From positions 1,797,916 through 1,861,915 of the forward strand of contig CP078014.1 in assembly GCA_020544565.1 (NCBI GenBank): a stretch of DNA of 64,000 nucleotides. The letters run 5' to 3'. Of the stretch, positions 9,494 to 17,367 are shown piece after piece. This DNA comes from Bradyrhizobiaceae bacterium. Its GTDB lineage: Bacteria; Pseudomonadota; Alphaproteobacteria; Rhizobiales; Xanthobacteraceae. Within the stretch, counting starts at the first letter, position 1. Each line of letters opens with the position of its first letter. A program made the position numbers and the translations under genes. Below the pieces are notes generated by a model. That model saw nothing but the letters and a program-made list of their open reading frames with translations, ran no database searches and was not told where the DNA came from.

Positions 9494-11827
9494 GTGACGC
9501 GGCACATGCTTCCGAAACCTCAGGATCCCATTGTTGTCACGCATTGGGGCACTTACAGGGCCGTTGTCCGCGCGGGAAAACCGGAGCGGCTGGTGCCGCT
9601 CGCCAGCGATCCGGATCCTTCCCCCATCGCCCAGGGGATGATCGATGCGCTGGACAATTCGGCCCGCATCCTTCGCCCCGCAGTACGCAAGTCGTTTCTG
9701 GTGCATGGGCCTGCCGCCGGAGGGTCCGGCCGCGGCAAGGACCCGTTCGTCGAGGTTTCCTGGCGTGAAGCGCTGGATCTTGCCGCGCGGGAGCTCGAGC
9801 GCATCCGCACCAATTACGGCGCCGGCGCCATCTACGGCGGCTCATATGGCTGGGGCAGCGCGGGCCGTTTCCATCACGCACAAAGCCAGATCCACCGTTT
9901 CCTGAATGTGACCGGCGGCTATACGCGCTCGATCCAGAACTACAGCTTCGCGGCGGCGGACATCATCCTTCCCCATGTAGTGGGCGACAGCAAAGGCGTC
10001 GGTTTTCATCACACGACCTGGCAGGATATTGTCGCCCACACGAAAATGCTCGTGATATTCGGCGGATTGCCGAGCAAGAATGCGCAGGTGAACTCCGGCG
10101 GCATCCATCGCCATATCCTGCGTGAGGCCCTGGCAAATATCCGCGCCAACGGGGCCGAGCTGGTTTCAATATCGCCTCTGCGCGACGACGTGGACAGCGA
10201 CCTGCAAGGCGCGTGGCTCCCGATCAGGCCCACCACCGACGTGGCCATGATGCTCGGCATCGCCTTTGTGCTGGCAAGCGAGGGCTTGCACGATCGATCC
10301 TTCCTCAACCGCTATACATCAGGCTACGACAGGTTCGAGGCCTATCTGCTGGGCAGGACCGATGGTACGCCAAAGACGCCCGAATGGGCCGAGGCCATTT
10401 GTCAGGTTCCCGCCGAGTCCATCCGCGGTCTGGCGAGGCGCATGGCCAGAACCCGCACCATGATCATGATGAGCTGGGCCTTGCAGCGCGCCGATCATGG
10501 CGAGCAGCCGTACTGGATGGCGATCACGCTCGCCGCCATGCTCGGACAGATCGGCCTTCCGGGAGGCGGTTACGGTTTCGGCTACGGATCGGTCAACAGC
10601 ATCGGAAACCCGGCCATGGATTTTTCCTGGCCGTCGCTGCCCCAGGGCGAGAACACGATCAGCGATTTCATTCCGGTCGCCCGCGTCGCCGATATGCTGC
10701 TGAACCCCGGCGGCCGCTACGACTTCAATGGAGAGCGCCGCACCTATCCGGATATCAGGCTCGTCTACTGGGCCGGCGGCAATCCGTTCCATCATCACCA
10801 GGACATCAATCGGCTGCGGCTCGCATGGCAGCGGCCGGAAGCCGTGATCGTCCATGAATCCTGGTGGAATGCAACGGCACGGCATGCCGACATTGTCTTC
10901 CCTATCGCCACGACGCTCGAACGCAACGATATCGGATGCTCGGGGCGTGACAATTTCATCGCCCCCTCCCACAAACTGACGGACCCCGCCGGCGAGGCGC
11001 GAAACGATTACGACGTCTTCACGGAACTTGCGCGCCGGGCGGGCGCGGAAGACGCCTTCACCGAGGGCCGGGACGAAGAAGGCTGGCTGCGCCACCTCTA
11101 TGATCAGGTCTGCGAGCAGACCGCGCGCCTCGGGCACAACATGCCGGACTTCGATACGTTCTGGCGCGGCGGCCTGATCACCATACGGGAATCCGCCAGG
11201 CAGCCCCGCCTGCTCGAAGACTTCCGGCGCGATCCGCAGGCTCACCCGCTCAAGACGCCGTCCGGCAAGATCGAAATCCATTCGCCCAGGATCGAGACCT
11301 TTGCCTATGACGATTGTCCGGGGCATCCCACCTGGCTGGAGCCCTACGAATGGCTCGGCTCTCCGCTGGCCAGGCAATACCCCCTGCATCTCGTTTCGAA
11401 CCAGCCCAAGACCCGGCTTCACAGCCAGTACGATTCAGGCAGCCACTCACGCGCCAGCAAGATTCACGGCCGGGAAGCCATGCGCATGCATCCGAGCGAC
11501 GCCAAAGCACGCGGCATTTCGGATGGCGACATCGTGCGGGTCTTCAACGATCGCGGCGAATGTCTGGCGGGGATCATCCTGTCGGAGGAATTGCTGCCGG
11601 GCGTGATCCAGCTTCCCACCGGGGCGTGGTACGATCCCGCCGATCCTGCGAATGAAGGCTCGCTTGAAAAGCACGGCAATCCGAACGTGCTGACGCGGGA
11701 CAAGGGCACGTCGCGGCTGGGACAGGGACCGAGCGCGCATTCGTGCCTTGTCGAGGTTGAGCGCTTCACCGGAACGGTCGCCGCCGTAACGGCCTTCGAT
11801 CGCCCCGCCATGGCGGCGGCGGAGTGA
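9494..11827 (+). CDS. bisC: molybdopterin oxidoreductase, biotin/DMSO/TMAO sulfoxide reductase family (BisC-like)
   Basis: A 777-residue molybdenum enzyme of the DMSO reductase family. THWGTYRA near the N terminus, AIYGGSYGWGSAGRFHHAQ near residue 116 and NYSFAAADIILPHVVG near residue 152 match BisC/TorA. The serine of NYS is the expected molybdenum ligand. The C-terminal cofactor-binding domain ends with LPTGAWYDPADP near residue 700. There is no Tat signal and no N-terminal Fe-S cysteine motif, so a cytoplasmic BisC-like role, such as reduction of biotin or methionine sulfoxide, is more likely than a periplasmic respiratory one. GTG 9494 or ATG 9506 could be the start. No electron-donor subunit or chaperone gene is adjacent. 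Confidence 0.87.
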   Translation: MTRHMLPKPQDPIVVTHWGTYRAVVRAGKPERLVPLASDPDPSPIAQGMIDALDNSARILRPAVRKSFLVHGPAAGGSGRGKDPFVEVSWREALDLAARELERIRTNYGAGAIYGGSYGWGSAGRFHHAQSQIHRFLNVTGGYTRSIQNYSFAAADIILPHVVGDSKGVGFHHTTWQDIVAHTKMLVIFGGLPSKNAQVNSGGIHRHILREALANIRANGAELVSISPLRDDVDSDLQGAWLPIRPTTDVAMMLGIAFVLASEGLHDRSFLNRYTSGYDRFEAYLLGRTDGTPKTPEWAEAICQVPAESIRGLARRMARTRTMIMMSWALQRADHGEQPYWMAITLAAMLGQIGLPGGGYGFGYGSVNSIGNPAMDFSWPSLPQGENTISDFIPVARVADMLLNPGGRYDFNGERRTYPDIRLVYWAGGNPFHHHQDINRLRLAWQRPEAVIVHESWWNATARHADIVFPIATTLERNDIGCSGRDNFIAPSHKLTDPAGEARNDYDVFTELARRAGAEDAFTEGRDEEGWLRHLYDQVCEQTARLGHNMPDFDTFWRGGLITIRESARQPRLLEDFRRDPQAHPLKTPSGKIEIHSPRIETFAYDDCPGHPTWLEPYEWLGSPLARQYPLHLVSNQPKTRLHSQYDSGSHSRASKIHGREAMRMHPSDAKARGISDGDIVRVFNDRGECLAGIILSEELLPGVIQLPTGAWYDPADPANEGSLEKHGNPNVLTRDKGTSRLGQGPSAHSCLVEVERFTGTVAAVTAFDRPAMAAAE

Positions 11828-11852
11828 AGGCGCGCCGGGGCCGGACCGCCGA

Positions 11853-12737
11853 TCACCCCATCCGTTCGCTGGAATAGGAGCCGGGCGACGCCGGGAAAAC
11901 CACGGTCTTGCCGCCGTTGAGGAAGATCCGGTGATTGGCATGGCCATGCACCGCGCGCGCCAGCACCTGTGCCTCGGCATCGCGCCCTAGGGAGACGTAA
12001 TCCTCCGCCGACTGCGCATGGGTGACGCGCACGATGTCCTGCTCGATGATCGGGCCCTCGTCGAGATCCGCCGTGACGTAATGCGCCGTCGCCCCGATCA
12101 GCTTGACGCCTCGCTCGTAGGCTTGCTTGTAGGGGTTCGCGCCCTTGAAGGACGGCAGGAAAGAGTGGTGGATGTTGATGATCCGGCCGGACATCTTGCG
12201 GCACATGTCATCCGACAGCACCTGCATGTAGCGGGCCAGCACGACGAGTTCGGCCCCGGTCTCCTCGATGACGCGCATCTGCGCGGCTTCCGCGTCCTTC
12301 TTGGTGTCCTTCGTGACATTGATGCGATGGAACGGAATGTCGTGGTTCACCACCACCTTCTGGTATTCCATGTGGTTGGAGATCACGGCCACGATATCGA
12401 CCGGAAGCGCGCCGATGCGCCAGCGATACAGAAGATCGTTGAGGCAGTGCCCGAAGCGGGACACCATGATCACGACCTTCATCTTCTTGCGCTCGTCGTG
12501 GAAGCGGAAAACCATGTCGAACGCCTTGGCTCTTTCCGCAAATCCCTGCGCGATCTCATCGAAGGATTTGGTGCCTTCGCAGACGAAACTGACGCGCATG
12601 AAAAAGTTGCCGGTTTCCGGATCGTCGAACTGCACGCTGTCGGTGATGTTGCACAGATTTTCCGCGAGGTATCCCGCCACGCCGGCGACGATGCCGCGTC
12701 GGGACCTGCAGGTAACGGTCAGGCAATATCTGTTCAT
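11853..12737 (-). CDS. purU: formyltetrahydrofolate deformylase PurU
   Basis: Hydrolyses 10-formyl-THF to formate and THF, balancing the one-carbon pool and supplying formate to PurT-type purine synthesis. The 294-residue protein has an N-terminal ACT domain (CRSRRGIVAGVAGYLAENL and beyond, residues 8-85) and a formyltransferase-fold domain with HHSFLPSFKGANPYKQAYE near residue 215 and the catalytic-Asp region DLDEGPIIEQD near residue 248. The start MNRYCLTVTC at 12737 is preferred over the 4-codon longer frame. It is convergent with the bisC-like gene, with a 25-bp gap. Confidence 0.95.
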   Translation of the reverse strand: MNRYCLTVTCRSRRGIVAGVAGYLAENLCNITDSVQFDDPETGNFFMRVSFVCEGTKSFDEIAQGFAERAKAFDMVFRFHDERKKMKVVIMVSRFGHCLNDLLYRWRIGALPVDIVAVISNHMEYQKVVVNHDIPFHRINVTKDTKKDAEAAQMRVIEETGAELVVLARYMQVLSDDMCRKMSGRIINIHHSFLPSFKGANPYKQAYERGVKLIGATAHYVTADLDEGPIIEQDIVRVTHAQSAEDYVSLGRDAEAQVLARAVHGHANHRIFLNGGKTVVFPASPGSYSSERMG

Positions 12738-12928
12738 CAAAAGCTCCACTGGCGTGAGGTGCCCAAGCAGGACAGCGGTCGTTCAGACGCAAACCCCGAC
12801 ATCGCGAAAGCGGGAAGTTTTCGCGGCGTCACCATTAAACATGCTCGCGAGCGCCGTAAACCACGGAGCGACATGGCTGGTCTCCTCGATCGCGCAATGC
12901 TTTCCGGCACCGCCAGCCCCCGCCCGCC

Positions 12929-14308
12929 TCAACGCATCTTGAGGCGCAGGAAGCTCGTCACGCATCCGACCGCCGAGAACGCCGCGCCGAGGGCCAGCGC
13001 CAGCGTCGCCCCCTCCTGCCCCACGAGCGCGAAGCACAGCGCCGCCAGCGCCGCGCCGATGGTCTGGCCGATCAGCCGCGCGGTCGCCACCATGCCGCTC
13101 GCCCCGCCGCTGCGCCCGGGCGGCGCGCTCGACATGATCGCCTTCATGTTGGGCGACTGGAAAAAGCCGAAGCCGCACCCGCAGATCGCCATCCGCCACG
13201 CGATATCGATCACTCCCGGCGCCGGCGGCAGCGTCGCCAGCAGCGCCATGCCGAGGCCGAGCATCAGCAGTCCCAATCCGCCGAGGAGCCCGGCTGGATG
13301 CCGGTCCGACATACGGCCGGCGATGGGCGCCATGATCGCCACCACCACCGACCACGGCATCATCAGGAAGCCGGTCTCGACCGGGGATCGATGCAGAATG
13401 TCCTCGAAATAGAACGGCAGCGACACGAAGGCGAGTGCCTGCACCGCGAACGAGCACAGCGCGGTGGCCACCGACAGCGAAAACAGCGGCCTGCGGAACA
13501 GATCGACCGGCAGCATCGGCGCGGGATGGCCCACCTGCCGGCGCACCAGCAACGCCCCCAGAACCACCGCACCGACCAGCTCCGCGACCACGACGAGATG
13601 GGAGGTCTGGTGAGCGGCGCTGCCGATGCCGAGGATAAACAGGCACAGGCTGACCGACGTCAGCAGCGCGCCGGGCGCGTCGAAGGCATGGCCGGCGCGC
13701 GGCGTCTGCGGCAGCGTCCTGAGGCCGACGACGAGCGCGGCGAGCCCGAACGGAATATTGATTGCGAACAGCCACGGCCATGAGGCGACCGCGAGAATGC
13801 TCGACGCCACCGCCGGACCGACCGTGAAGGCAATGGCGACGACAAGCGCGTTGTTGCCGAACCCCCGCCCGTGAAGCCGGGACGGATAGACGAACCGGAC
13901 CAGCGCCGTATTGACGCTCATCAGGGCCGACGCGCCGAGGCCCTGCAGCACGCGCGCGGCCAGCAGCGCCGGCAGCGACCACGCCAGCGCGCAGGCCAGC
14001 GACGCCAGCGTGAACAGCACCAGGCCGACCAGATAGACGCGCTGGTGGCCGACGATCTCCCCCAGCGCCGCCAGCGGCAGCAGCGTCGCCACCATCGCGA
14101 TCTGATAGACGTTCACCACCCAGATCACATCGGCAGGCGTGGCGCGAAGGTCGGCGGCGATCGCCGGCAGGGCGACGTTGGCGATCGCGGTGTCGAGCGC
14201 CGCCATCGCCAGCGCGGTGAAAATCGCCAGCACCGCCCAGCCGCGCTGTGCGGGGGGAAGTCCGTCGGCCACGACAGCGGCGGCGGGTTTCGCCGGGAGT
14301 GCATCCAT
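12929..14308 (-). CDS. MFS drug-efflux transporter, DHA2 (EmrB/QacA-like) family
   Basis: A 459-residue polytopic protein with about 14 predicted membrane segments. It shows MFS motif-A-like and DHA2 features: ALDTAIANVALPAIAADL in helix 1 and LPLAALGEIVGHQRVYLVGL, followed by AARVLQGLGASALMSVNTAL. Such proteins export drugs or other amphiphiles by proton antiport. No membrane fusion partner (EmrA) or TetR regulator is adjacent. ATG 14308 (MDALPAK) is favoured over the in-frame start 87 bp upstream. Confidence 0.87.
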   Translation of the reverse strand: MDALPAKPAAAVVADGLPPAQRGWAVLAIFTALAMAALDTAIANVALPAIAADLRATPADVIWVVNVYQIAMVATLLPLAALGEIVGHQRVYLVGLVLFTLASLACALAWSLPALLAARVLQGLGASALMSVNTALVRFVYPSRLHGRGFGNNALVVAIAFTVGPAVASSILAVASWPWLFAINIPFGLAALVVGLRTLPQTPRAGHAFDAPGALLTSVSLCLFILGIGSAAHQTSHLVVVAELVGAVVLGALLVRRQVGHPAPMLPVDLFRRPLFSLSVATALCSFAVQALAFVSLPFYFEDILHRSPVETGFLMMPWSVVVAIMAPIAGRMSDRHPAGLLGGLGLLMLGLGMALLATLPPAPGVIDIAWRMAICGCGFGFFQSPNMKAIMSSAPPGRSGGASGMVATARLIGQTIGAALAALCFALVGQEGATLALALGAAFSAVGCVTSFLRLKMR

Positions 14309-14472
14309 CCTGAGACATGTCCTGAGCGCGGCGGAGCCGAAAAGGGGGCCAGCATATAGACCAGCAGCCTTCCCGCCGCACCGGCGGCGCTGCATGCGGC
14401 ATATGCGCGGAAGCCCTTCGGGGCCGATCGGGGCTCACACGGCCTTGTGAAGACCCACCCGCAACCGCCCCG

Positions 14473-15573
14473 TCATGGCGCACTCATGGGGTCGTCGCCG
14501 AGATAGCGCGTGCGCGCCTCACTCCAGGAATCCTTCTGGATGGCGTCGAGGATCGCAATCGACAGCGGCTTGCGCAGCGGGCTGTCGGGCGGCAGCGCGA
14601 ACGCGTAGTTCTGCGCCTCGATCGAGGTGTTCAGCAGCTTCAGCCGCGTCGAAAAGCCCTGCCGGATGGTCCACGCCAGCACCGGCTTGTCATAGACGAA
14701 CGCCTCGATGCGCCCGGCGCGCAGGGCCTTCAGCCCGTCCATCACCGTATCGAAGCCTTGAAACGTCAACTTGCGCCGCAGCAGATCGCCCTCCGACGAG
14801 GTGCCCTTGACCGTGCCGACCCGCACCGTCGCCAGATCGGCGGTGCTGGTGATGGTCCCCTGGATCTGCGATGCGGTCAGCACCGAGGTCACGCCAGCGG
14901 TGAACACCGCGATGGTGATGACGGAGGTCACCAGCCAGATGATCGCCACCATCCGGCCGAGCACCGTCTGCGGCCCCTTCTCCGCCGACGAACGCTGGGT
15001 CATCGCCAGCGTGGACCACCACACGCTGGAGCTGATGCCCTTGGCGATGCCGCCGCCGAAATATTCGTTCTGCCGTCGCTCCAGCAGCCACACCAGAACG
15101 CCCGCCCCCAGCGTGAGGCCGATCAGGGCAAGAACGGCCTGAAGAAAATTGAACGACATCAGCACGCGCCCGAGCGTGCTCCAGTTCATCGAACTCACGA
15201 TCGGCACGGCGACGCCGGTGCCGGTCGAATAATAGGACTGGGTGAAATCGAGAATCTTCTCGCGCTCGCTGGTGATGGTGATGGCGCCGATGGCGACGTC
15301 GAGCCCGCTGGACGAGATCGCATCGATCATCTCCGGCATGGTCTTGAGTTCGACGAACCGAAAGGTATGCCCGGTCGTCTTCGCGACCTGCCGCCACAGC
15401 TCGACGCTGAGGCCGGACCACGCGCCATCCGCCCCCTTGAACGCGAACGGCGGAACTTCCTTGATGCCGACGACCAGTTCGCGCGCCGGGGCGGCGAGGT
15501 CGGCCTGCTGGGCCTGCGCGAACGGCAGCATCGCCAACCAGAGCAACGCCAGACAGGCTATCCGCAGAACCAT
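14473..15573 (-). CDS. bacterial ionotropic glutamate receptor-like ligand-gated channel (SBP_bac_3 split by an ion-channel domain)
   Basis: A 366-residue protein with a signal peptide (MVLRIACLALLWLAMLPFAQA) and then lobe 1 of a PBP-type amino-acid-binding domain (VVGIKEVPPFAFKGADG, and LDVAIGAITITSEREKILDF near residue 95). The binding domain is interrupted at about residues 135-255 by a TM - pore loop - TM unit (LQAVLALIGLTLGAG; SSVWWSTLAMTQRSSAEKGP; VAIIWLVTSVITIAVFTAG). Lobe 2 resumes at GTITSTADLATVRVGTVKGT. This is the topology of GluR0-like channels. The pore loop lacks the TVGYGD potassium filter. The ligand is unknown, and an annotation as 'amino-acid ABC binding protein' would miss the channel. 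Confidence 0.85.
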   Translation of the reverse strand: MVLRIACLALLWLAMLPFAQAQQADLAAPARELVVGIKEVPPFAFKGADGAWSGLSVELWRQVAKTTGHTFRFVELKTMPEMIDAISSSGLDVAIGAITITSEREKILDFTQSYYSTGTGVAVPIVSSMNWSTLGRVLMSFNFLQAVLALIGLTLGAGVLVWLLERRQNEYFGGGIAKGISSSVWWSTLAMTQRSSAEKGPQTVLGRMVAIIWLVTSVITIAVFTAGVTSVLTASQIQGTITSTADLATVRVGTVKGTSSEGDLLRRKLTFQGFDTVMDGLKALRAGRIEAFVYDKPVLAWTIRQGFSTRLKLLNTSIEAQNYAFALPPDSPLRKPLSIAILDAIQKDSWSEARTRYLGDDPMSAP

Positions 15574-15796
15574 CGTCTCTCCCAGTCTCCGCCCGCGGGG
15601 GATCGGCGGTGCGATTCCAAATGATGCATGTGTGACGGTTTTTTCCAAGCCGGGGCGCCACATGAAGCCTCCCGGCCGCCGCAGCCGGCTCACAACCGGC
15701 CGGGCCGCCAGTTGCTAATAACACGCATTTCAAAGCGACGCTGCCGGATTGACGCTCCCCGGCAGGCCGTGACAAGACCGCATCGACGGAGAAGCC

Positions 15797-17164
15797 ATGA
15801 GTGAAGTCAAACAACGGGTCGCCGCGATTTCGATCCTCGCCAGCGGGAGCATGGCGGCGGTCAAGTTCGCCGTCGGCATCGCCATCGGCAGCATCGCGCT
15901 GATCTCGGAGGCGCTGCACTCCTCGGTCGATCTGCTCGCCACCATCGTGACCTGGATGGTGGTGCGCGTCTCCGACAAGCCCGCCGACGCCGAACATCAC
16001 TACGGCCACGGCAAGCTCGAGAGCCTGTCGGCACTGGGCGTCATCGCCCTGCTCTATATTCTGGCCGGCGGCATCGTCGTCGAGGCTTACAGCCGCCTGC
16101 GCGAGGGCGTCGCGCCGCCGACCCTGACGGCGCTGCCGTTCGTGGTGCTGGTGGTGGACATCGCCGTGAACCTGTGGCGCGCGCGGGCGCTGCACCGCAC
16201 GGCGATGGCGACCAAGAGCCAGGCGCTGGAGGCAGATGCGCTGCATTTCGCCTCGGACGTGCTCGGCTCCGTCGCCGTCATCATCGGCCTCAGCCTGTCG
16301 GCGCTCGGCTATGCATGGGGCGATTCCGCGGCAGCCATCGCCATCGCGGTGTTGATTTCGCTATTGGGATTGCGGCTCGGGCGATCCACCATCGAGACCC
16401 TGCTGGACCGCGCCCCGGAAGGTGCCTCCGAGAAGGCGGAAAAGGCGATCCGCGCCATTCCCGGCGTGGTCGGGGTCGAGCGGCTGCGGGTGCGGATGGT
16501 GGGCGCGACCCATTTCGTCGATGCCACGGTGCTGGTGCCCCGCACCTTCCCCATCGACCGCATCGACGCCATCAAGCGCACGGCGCAGGCCGCGGTGACC
16601 GCCGTGCTCCACGACGCCGACCTCACCTTCACGGCGGTGCCGGTGGCGCGCAGCAACGAGAGCGTGCGCGACCGCGTCATGGTGATCGCGCGCAACAGCG
16701 GTCTCGCCATCCACCACGTCACGGTGCACGATCTCGGCGAAAAGCTCACCGTCAGCATCGATCTCGAAGTCGATGGCGACATGCCGCTCGACCGGGCCCA
16801 CGACATCGCCCACCGGCTCGAAGGCGACATCCGCGACGAGTTCGGCGCCGACGTCGAGGTCGATACCCATATCGAACCGCTGGAACCGGAGCTTCCGTTC
16901 GGCACCGACGCTCCGGACGCGCGCGTTACGGAAATCCAGCAGGCGCTAGCGCGCTTTGCCGGGGCGGGTGGTGCCATCCACGACGTCCACAACGTCCGCG
17001 TCCGCGAGACCGAGGCCGGCGAGGTCGTGAACTTCCATTGCCGCGCCGCGCCTTCCATGAGCGTGATCGCCGTCCACCAGAAGGTGGACGAGATCGAGCG
17101 CGCGCTGCGCCGCGCCTTTCCCTCGGTGAAGCGCGTCATCAGCCACGCCGAACCCGTGCGCTGA
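15797..17164 (+). CDS. cation diffusion facilitator (CDF) metal exporter with an extended C-terminal region
   Basis: A 455-residue CDF transporter that probably exports Zn2+, Fe2+ or Mn2+ in exchange for protons. Six membrane segments span about residues 10-200, with the CDF signature SIALISEALHSSVDLLATIV near residue 34 and the metal/dimer motif EHHYGHGKLESLSALG near residue 65. The usual CDF protein is about 300 residues. This one carries three consecutive ZT-dimer-like cytoplasmic modules, beginning near residues 222 (GVVGVERLRVRM), 302 (LAIHHVTVHDLGEKLTV) and 392 (GAIHDVHNVRVRE). Metal specificity cannot be assigned. It is divergent from the channel gene, with a 223-bp gap. Confidence 0.92.
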   Translation: MSEVKQRVAAISILASGSMAAVKFAVGIAIGSIALISEALHSSVDLLATIVTWMVVRVSDKPADAEHHYGHGKLESLSALGVIALLYILAGGIVVEAYSRLREGVAPPTLTALPFVVLVVDIAVNLWRARALHRTAMATKSQALEADALHFASDVLGSVAVIIGLSLSALGYAWGDSAAAIAIAVLISLLGLRLGRSTIETLLDRAPEGASEKAEKAIRAIPGVVGVERLRVRMVGATHFVDATVLVPRTFPIDRIDAIKRTAQAAVTAVLHDADLTFTAVPVARSNESVRDRVMVIARNSGLAIHHVTVHDLGEKLTVSIDLEVDGDMPLDRAHDIAHRLEGDIRDEFGADVEVDTHIEPLEPELPFGTDAPDARVTEIQQALARFAGAGGAIHDVHNVRVRETEAGEVVNFHCRAAPSMSVIAVHQKVDEIERALRRAFPSVKRVISHAEPVR

Positions 17165-17367
17165 TCCTCCGTCCCGCGCGTTCCCGTTTCGGACTCGGTT
17201 TCGCCCGCAATGCGCGCGCGATTCTCCCCGGGACAAGATTTATTTCGCATTAACGATTCGTTGACTCTCGACAGCATCCGAAAACTGGATTCAAATCATG
17301 TTGATTCGGAAGGTCGGGGACGCCTTTCGAACGGGGTGCAGAATAAATTCCACAAAGGGGCGTAGGA

